Origin: Paracoccaceae bacterium
GTDB lineage: Bacteria > Pseudomonadota > Alphaproteobacteria > Rhodobacterales > Rhodobacteraceae
NCBI GenBank assembly: GCA_028284705.1
Contig: JANQRE010000004.1
Span: 1 to 64,000, forward strand
Reading direction: 5' to 3'
DNA: 64,000 nucleotides
In this document: in pieces, positions 59,553 to 64,000 of the stretch
Layout of the letters: each line of letters opens with the position of its first letter
Position numbering within the stretch: position 1 is the first letter of the stretch
Notes under the pieces: model-generated
What the model saw: the letters and a program-made list of their open reading frames with translations, nothing else
Database searches by the model: none
What the model was told of the DNA's origin: nothing
Position numbers and translations under genes: made by a program

Positions 59553-59753
59553 CTATTCATCATCGCTGACCCGCTCGGGAAACGTGACGGCAATGAAGAA
59601 ACCTGTGGCGAACAGGCTCAGCTTTCCAAAGAGCGCATAGGCTAGAAATACAGCCAAGAACCCATACCCATGTAAGAAGAAGTATGCCGCACCGAGAAGG
59701 CCTCCGAGAAGGCCACCAAGCAAAAGTGTACGGAGTTCGTGCTCGACTGGCAT
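59553..59753 (-). CDS. Small membrane protein
   Basis: 66 aa with two hydrophobic helices ('LLLGGLLGGLLGAAYFFLHGYGF' region and 'LAVFLAYALFGKLSLFATGFFIAVTF' region, each counted separately) and an acidic end. A CtrA-like box lies 23 bases upstream. Function unknown. Confidence 0.5.
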   Translation of the reverse strand: MPVEHELRTLLLGGLLGGLLGAAYFFLHGYGFLAVFLAYALFGKLSLFATGFFIAVTFPERVSDDE

Positions 59754-59776
59754 AGCCAGAGTCTGGCGAAATATGG

Positions 59777-59791
59777 TTAATGAATGGTTAT
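59777..59791 (-). promoter_or_regulatory. CtrA-like box 4 (one mismatch)
   Basis: On the minus strand ATAA-CCATTCA-TTAACC, one mismatch from TTAA-N7-TTAA, 23 bases before the small membrane protein at 59753. Weaker than boxes 1-3. Confidence 0.35.
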
Positions 59792-59929
59792 CGGTTGTCT
59801 TGCCCTCTTAAAACTGTGCCATAGTGGGCTTAGTTTGAAGGGGGCAAGACAGAGCAGTTCATCACAAAGTAGGCCCGAGTCCGCTAAACGGTCCTGTGCT
59901 TAGCCGAAAAAACTCAAGAATATCTGTAG

Positions 59930-60979
59930 TCAAATTACGCCGGCTTTCGTGCACTTAGAAATCAAGTATCCTTTTGAAAGCAAAATCGGCCAATCTTCTT
60001 GAGGCGAGTTTTGCGCGCCAATTCTTAGGGTGATTGTCTCGTTCTCAATCAGATCCGAAGGAGGTTGGTTCGGTATCGGAGTGGTTCCGGCAAACTGCCA
60101 TAAGTCATGGTTTTCCTCGTACCCTTCTACGCTGCTACCCATTTCACGGCGTCGTTGTTCCGATTGCAGTATCCCCACACATGTAAGCGAACCCACAAGG
60201 CAACTCTGATCGGGGTGAATCAAAAAGCTGCCTCCGGTGGTCAACGCGACTGATTTGTTCCCAGGCTCGCCGTATCTTTCGAATGGATGAAAACTCTGTG
60301 TTTGCCGTTCCCACCAGCCTGCGACCCGAACATAGGGAGCGACGGCGGACACTCTGGAAACGTTCCGCAAAATGATGTGGAATCTAAGTCGAAACAAATC
60401 AATACCCTTGCGTAGCGTTTCCTTTCTGGTTCTCCGCGGCTCCAGCCAAACTTCAAACCTAGCGGATTGTTTGGCGAGGATAGCTTGTCGGACCAACCTG
60501 TCATCCATTGGTATAGTGCCGGACAGCGTTCGCAAAAAATAACTACTATGAGATTTGGCGATACTCATAACAGGCTTGTCGCCGGATTCCGGAATCTGGA
60601 TTGCAACAAAACCCCGATTTTCGTCCTTCATGCAACGAATGGCGTGAACGCGAATACCTTCGTTAACCGGGGTCAGCAAATGCGATATCCAAGACTCAAC
60701 ATTGGATTTGAACCTGCCAATATCCTCGATGGGACATAGTTTGACTGCGACGTCGTCCCTGTTTTTTCGCTCGGTTTGAATTCCAAAAATCAAAACGCCA
60801 CCGGCAGCATTTGAAAATGCGGACATTGCACGTCCAAGAATTTGCTGGTCCTTCGGAGTCAACTTGGGGTGATTAGGTTCTGCCTTGGTTTTGAATTCCA
60901 GGCGATAGTTCTCTGCAACGCCTAGGAGTGCATCAACTGCGTTTTCGCCATTGGCAATCAAATCGTCCCACAAGCTCAA
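59930..60979 (-). CDS. AlbA_2/Schlafen-type putative ATP-binding protein
   Basis: 349 aa. N-terminal AlbA_2 domain: 'AENYRLEFKTKAEP' (the ESxxxEFK-like start), 'ILGRAMSAFSNAAGGVLIFGIQ' (ALANTxGGxLxxGV pattern), 'HAIRCMKDENRGFVAIQIPESGDKP', and 'YFLRTLSGTIPMDDRLVRQAI' (R-x-G-x-x-x-M-x-x-x-E position). The C-terminal 150 residues are a beta-rich region not recognised. AlbA_2 proteins occur as regulators and in anti-phage systems. Last gene of the island, before the right attachment site. Confidence 0.8.
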   Translation of the reverse strand: MSLWDDLIANGENAVDALLGVAENYRLEFKTKAEPNHPKLTPKDQQILGRAMSAFSNAAGGVLIFGIQTERKNRDDVAVKLCPIEDIGRFKSNVESWISHLLTPVNEGIRVHAIRCMKDENRGFVAIQIPESGDKPVMSIAKSHSSYFLRTLSGTIPMDDRLVRQAILAKQSARFEVWLEPRRTRKETLRKGIDLFRLRFHIILRNVSRVSAVAPYVRVAGWWERQTQSFHPFERYGEPGNKSVALTTGGSFLIHPDQSCLVGSLTCVGILQSEQRRREMGSSVEGYEENHDLWQFAGTTPIPNQPPSDLIENETITLRIGAQNSPQEDWPILLSKGYLISKCTKAGVI

Positions 60980-61129
60980 ATTCGAAACTCCGAGTTACAA
61001 ACTAAATCAGATTATCGGCTTGGTTGGCATCGAGGCAACGGCCGGTTGCTGAGGATCGTCCCCCATATGTCCCCCAGACTCGCAATACTGAACTAAATCG
61101 GGTGGAATGGCCGGTTTTTCAGTCTGCCT

Positions 61130-61152
61130 GGTGGGGCAAATGGTGGGACAGA
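61130..61152 (+). repeat. Island end repeat, right (two GGTGGG-CA units)
   Basis: Matches the left block 43082-43104 in the same orientation at 21 of 23 positions. It lies 51 bases inside the right attachment site, in the 225-base gap 60980-61204 that has no gene. Candidate arm-type integrase sites. Confidence 0.6.
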
Positions 61153-61204
61153 ATACGCGGTTCCTCAGTTTATCATTAAAATACAGTATCTTGTCGGGAG
61201 GTTT

Positions 61205-61280
<76 letters not shown>

Positions 61281-61369
61281 GAACCGCGCGACCGGGACGT
61301 TAAGCGTCGCGCGAAAATGTCTTTATGAGGTGGCGGTCCTCACTTCAAGTGAAATCCGCACCGGGCGCG

Positions 61370-61708
61370 TTAATCGTCGTCGTCATCCGAAGCGACATCG
61401 GCAATGTCGTCGAGGTTGACCGTATCGTCGTCATCATCCTCTTCCAGCACGTCATCGCCCAGATCGACCTCTGCGTCATCATCGTCGTCGTCGAGAACCA
61501 CGTCATCGGAGTCATCCGATACGTCATTGTCCTTGTTCTGCGCGTCCGGCTTGTCCGCCGTCATCGTACGGGATTTGTTGCCCGTAAGGCTTTCCAGCGA
61601 GAATTCATGGCCGCAGGCCGGGCAGGTCATCGGATCGTTCTGCAGGTCGTAAAAGCGGGTCGAACAATTCGGGCAAACGCGTTTTACGCCCCATTCTTCC
61701 TTCGGCAT
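61370..61708 (-). CDS. FYDLN-acid domain protein (TIGR02300 family)
   Basis: 112 aa from ATG 61708. The N-terminal zinc ribbon 'KRVCPNCSTRFYDLQNDPMTCPACGHEF' (two CxxC pairs with the FYDL signature) is followed by an almost purely Asp/Glu tail. Widespread in alphaproteobacteria with unknown function. Upstream open frame to 61837 is antisense leader and is not used. Confidence 0.88.
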   Translation of the reverse strand: MPKEEWGVKRVCPNCSTRFYDLQNDPMTCPACGHEFSLESLTGNKSRTMTADKPDAQNKDNDVSDDSDDVVLDDDDDDAEVDLGDDVLEEDDDDDTVNLDDIADVASDDDDD

Positions 61709-61851
61709 CCGGGTCCTCATTTTTCGGTCACGTAAAGTGGATTTGCGCCAGTTGCCACAAGGGTAGGGCAGTGTCAAAGCAAAAGGCGGTTTCCTTGTCA
61801 GAGCGCCGCATCTATGCTGTGCAAAACAGAAAAACAAGAGCAGTTTCGCAT

Positions 61852-62544
61852 ATGGGTGAGATCATCACATTTGGCACGCCGCCGATTGACGTGAACCTGC
61901 GTCTCTCGACCCGGGCGCGGCGGATTTCGCTGCGTGTGTCGGGGCTCGATGGGAAGGTCTCGCTGACCGTTCCGCGTTATTCTTCACTGCGGGAAGCTCA
62001 GGATTTTCTGCGGGAAAAAGAGGGCTGGATTCGCAGGCATCTTGACGAGCGCCCGGAGATCGAATTGGCGGGCGTCGGGGCGCAGATCCCCGTCGAAGGC
62101 GAGGCGCGCGAGGTCATCGAATATGGCGGCAAGCGGGTGTTGCTGCATCCCGGTGCGCTGCTGGTGCCGAAAGGTGCGGCGCGGGCGCCCTCCCGTGTGC
62201 GGGCGTTTCTGAAAACCATGGCGCGGGATCGGTTGGCCGATGCCTCGGAGCGGTTCGCCGAGCCGATGCGGCTTGACTACAAGCGCCTGACGATCCGCGA
62301 CACGCGCTCGCGCTGGGGGTCCTGCACCTCCGAAGGCAATCTGATGTATTCCTGGCGGCTGATCATGGCCCCGCCTGAGGTGCTGGATTATGTGGCTGCC
62401 CATGAGGTGTCGCATCTTGCCTTCATGGACCACTCACCGCAGTTCTGGGCGACGGTGGAGCGGATGATGCCGGACTACAAAATCCACCGCAATTGGCTGC
62501 GCGAGAATGGCGCGGCTCTGCATCGTTTCAAGTTTGAGGCTTGA
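61852..62544 (+). CDS. YgjP/SprT-like metal-dependent hydrolase (DUF45, M48-like)
   Basis: 230 aa from ATG 61852; a GTG at 61771 would add 27 residues and cannot be excluded. Core: 'RRISLRVSGLDGKVSLTVPRYSS', 'IRDTRSRWGSCTSEGNLMYSWRLIMAPPEVLDYVAAHEVSHLAFMDHSPQFW' region (62293-62450), with the zinc motif HEVSH and a downstream His. The family is a putative metalloprotease of unknown substrate. Divergent from the FYDLN gene. Confidence 0.88.
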   Translation: MGEIITFGTPPIDVNLRLSTRARRISLRVSGLDGKVSLTVPRYSSLREAQDFLREKEGWIRRHLDERPEIELAGVGAQIPVEGEAREVIEYGGKRVLLHPGALLVPKGAARAPSRVRAFLKTMARDRLADASERFAEPMRLDYKRLTIRDTRSRWGSCTSEGNLMYSWRLIMAPPEVLDYVAAHEVSHLAFMDHSPQFWATVERMMPDYKIHRNWLRENGAALHRFKFEA

Positions 62545-62575
62545 TGGTCGTGGTTTTTGTGATCACAATCGCCCC

Positions 62576-63241
62576 ATGCTAATCCAGAACAAATCCTCCG
62601 AAGGTGGTGGCGTCTCGGCCACGGGTGCGGCCAATGACATGGTCTATCGCCGCCTGCGGTCGCAGATCATGCACGGCGAGCTGCCGCCGGGAAAAGCCCT
62701 GACATTACGGGGGATTGGCAAGGATTTCGACGTCTCAATGACGCCCGCGCGCGAGGCGGTGCGGCGCCTGGTGGCGGAGGGGGCGCTGTCGCTGTCCTCC
62801 TCGGGGCGGATCACGACGCCGGAATTGTCGAATGACCGGATCGAGGAACTGGCCTCGATCCGCGCTTTGTTGGAACCGGAGCTTGCCGTGCGCGCCCTGC
62901 CGCGGGCGCATATCGCTTTGATCGAGCGGTTACAGACGATCAACGGCACGATTGCGCAAGTGGTCGCGCGCAATGATGCGCAGGGCTATATCCGCGCCAA
63001 TCTGGAGTTCCACCGCACGCTTTATCTGCGCGCCCAGGCGCCGGCCATGCTGGCCATGGCCGAGACGGTCTGGCTGCAGATGGGACCCACCATGGCCTCG
63101 CTTTACGGCAAGCTGAAACGCACCGAAGTGCCGCGCCATCACAAGCTGATTGTGTCGGCTTTGAGGGCCGGGGATGAGCCGGGACTGCGCGTCTCGGTGC
63201 GGGCGGATGTCACGCATGGCTTGCGGATGCTGGCGACCTGA
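62576..63241 (+). CDS. GntR-family transcriptional regulator (FCD type)
   Basis: 221 aa from ATG 62576. Winged helix 'VYRRLRSQIMHGELPPGKALTLRGIGKDFDVSMTPAREAVRRLVAEG' (62642-62785), then an all-helical FCD ligand domain ('IRALLEPELAVRAL', 'NLEFHRTLYLRA', 'HHKLIVSALRAGD') with the metal-ligand His/Asp/Glu pattern. Likely controls uptake or catabolism of an organic acid; the target genes are not visible here. Confidence 0.88.
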   Translation: MLIQNKSSEGGGVSATGAANDMVYRRLRSQIMHGELPPGKALTLRGIGKDFDVSMTPAREAVRRLVAEGALSLSSSGRITTPELSNDRIEELASIRALLEPELAVRALPRAHIALIERLQTINGTIAQVVARNDAQGYIRANLEFHRTLYLRAQAPAMLAMAETVWLQMGPTMASLYGKLKRTEVPRHHKLIVSALRAGDEPGLRVSVRADVTHGLRMLAT

Positions 63242-63245
63242 AACG

Positions 63246-63346
63246 GGGGCTTTCGGCCGCGCTGGCGCGAGGACCGACCCGGCTGGGGAGGGCCAGCCCT
63301 CCCCAGACCCCTCCCGAAGTATTTTCGAAACATGGGAAGGGATTAG
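63246..63346 (-). repeat. Compound interspersed repeat, copy C
   Basis: On the minus strand: CCTTCCCATG...GAAAATACTTCGGGAGGGG, hairpin TGGGGAGGG-CT-GGCCCTCCCCA, then GGTCGG...CCGAAAGC with a central CGCGC/GCGCG stem. Same three-module order as copies A and B. It lies between the convergent GntR and lpd genes and could act as a bidirectional terminator. Confidence 0.65.
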
Positions 63347-64000
63347 GCGTGAATCGGGCCGTCTCCACAAGCCAAGGCTGCCTCCCTGACCGCCTCTGAA
63401 TAGGTCGGGTGGGCGTGGCAGGTGCGGGCGACATCTTCGGCCGCGGCCCCGAACTCCATGGCGATGCAGATCTCGTGGATCAGATCGCCCGCCATGGGCC
63501 CGATGATATGGGCGCCGAGGATACGATCCGTGGTCTTGTCAGCGAGGATCTTCACGAAACCATCGGCGGCGAAATTGGCTTTCGCGCGGCCATTGCCCAT
63601 GAAGGAGAACTTGCCGACTTTATAGTCGCGGCCTTGTTCTTTCAGTGTTTCTTCGGTTTCGCCGACACTCGCAACTTCCGGATGCGTGTAGATCACACCA
63701 GGAATAACCCCATAATTTATATGGGGTTTTTGGCCCGCGATGGTCTCGGCTACAGCCATGCCTTCGTCTTCGGCCTTATGGGCCAGCATCGGGCCGGTGA
63801 TGGCATCGCCGATGGCGTAGATGCCGGGCATGTTGGTTTGCCAATGAGCGTCGGTCTTGATCTGGCCGCGAGCTTCTATCTCGATCCCGAGGGTGTTGAG
63901 GCCAAGGCCTTCGGTGTAAGGTGAACGACCCGTGGCGACGAGGACGATATCGGCCTCTTCGGTATGTTCGCTGTCATCCTTGCGCAGTTTGTAGGTGACG
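63343..64000 (-). CDS. lpd: Dihydrolipoamide dehydrogenase, C-terminal part (runs off the window)
   Basis: About 218 C-terminal residues are present. The FAD/NAD part shows '[25 protein letters not shown]' and 'GIYAIGDAI' (FAD-binding Asp). The dimerisation domain has '[16 protein letters not shown]' and the catalytic His-Glu in '[16 protein letters not shown]'. It is the E3 component shared by 2-oxoacid dehydrogenases and the glycine cleavage system (L protein). The active-site disulfide lies beyond the window edge. Confidence 0.93.
   Translation of the reverse strand, partial: VTYKLRKDDSEHTEEADIVLVATGRSPYTEGLGLNTLGIEIEARGQIKTDAHWQTNMPGIYAIGDAITGPMLAHKAEDEGMAVAETIAGQKPHINYGVIPGVIYTHPEVASVGETEETLKEQGRDYKVGKFSFMGNGRAKANFAADGFVKILADKTTDRILGAHIIGPMAGDLIHEICIAMEFGAAAEDVARTCHAHPTYSEAVREAALACGDGPIHA

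Larger units (their letters stand above)
42944..61204. mobile_element. Integrative genomic island inserted at tRNA-Ala(GGC)
   Basis: About 18.3 kb between direct repeats of the tRNA-Ala 3' end. It starts with a P4-type tyrosine integrase and AlpA-like and PC4-like small genes and carries accessory cargo of mostly unknown function. Base composition is clearly more AT-rich than the flanks. Related 23-base sequences with two GGTGGGACA units near both ends (43082-43104 and 61130-61152) may be integrase arm sites. The intact tRNA lies at the right end and the integrase at the opposite end. No conjugation genes are present, so it would be mobilisable or defective rather than self-transmissible. Confidence 0.85.

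Overview
The window is about 64 kb of a GC-rich alphaproteobacterial chromosome. It most resembles the marine Roseobacter group (Rhodobacterales). The indicators are an fnrL-ccoNOQP-ccoGHIS locus, a sulfopyruvate decarboxylase operon, PhoX, a Zur-controlled znu locus and stacked ATGA-type gene overlaps. The species cannot be named from this sequence.

1-5.3 kb: the tail of an SDR dehydrogenase, a Tat-exported PhoX-type phosphatase with a Pho box, and the zinc uptake locus zur-znuC-znuB / znuA around a Zur operator. 5.3-19.8 kb: two divergent, tightly overlapping catabolic operons around an RpiR regulator with a duplicated palindromic operator. The left arm encodes a DMGDH/SARDH-type demethylase, an MDR reductase, two enolase-superfamily enzymes and a class III aminotransferase. 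The right arm encodes a CntA/YeaW-like Rieske oxygenase, an SDR, two GFA (formaldehyde-activating family) proteins, a maleate isomerase/Asp-Glu racemase-like protein, a sulfotransferase-like protein, an ALDH and a CMD protein. Together they look like a pathway for an unidentified N-methylated (betaine-like) compound. 20.7-25.4 kb: gcvTHP behind a tandem glycine riboswitch, which could take up glycine and C1 units. 25.4-31.4 kb: slcC-comDE (sulfolactate/sulfopyruvate metabolism) with a LysR gene, then an orphan iron-type ABC permease translationally coupled to kynureninase. 31.4-42.9 kb: microaerobic respiration: hemN, fnrL, ccoNOQP, ccoGHIS with three FNR boxes, followed by nagA.

42.94-61.2 kb: an integrative island of about 18 kb inserted at the 3' end of a tRNA-Ala(GGC) gene. 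It is bounded by 16-bp direct repeats (21/22 bp extended), and an intact tRNA is kept at the right end. It carries a P4-type tyrosine integrase, AlpA-like and PC4-like small proteins, phage-like fragments, a secreted endonuclease/phosphatase-fold protein, small genes with CtrA-type boxes, an SRAP/YedK peptidase, a large membrane-anchored propeller-like protein, a DUF2235 lipase-like protein beside a truncated hydrolase/membrane protein, a DUF4304-like protein and an AlbA_2/Schlafen ATPase. Base composition is clearly more AT-rich than the flanks. This is the accessory part, and the most likely place for an undescribed (possibly defensive) system.

61.3-64 kb: back in core genome, with a FYDLN-acid protein, a YgjP/SprT-like metallohydrolase, a GntR regulator and the C-terminal part of dihydrolipoamide dehydrogenase. 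A compound interspersed repeat with covarying hairpin stems occurs at 25.3, 28.4 and 63.3 kb.
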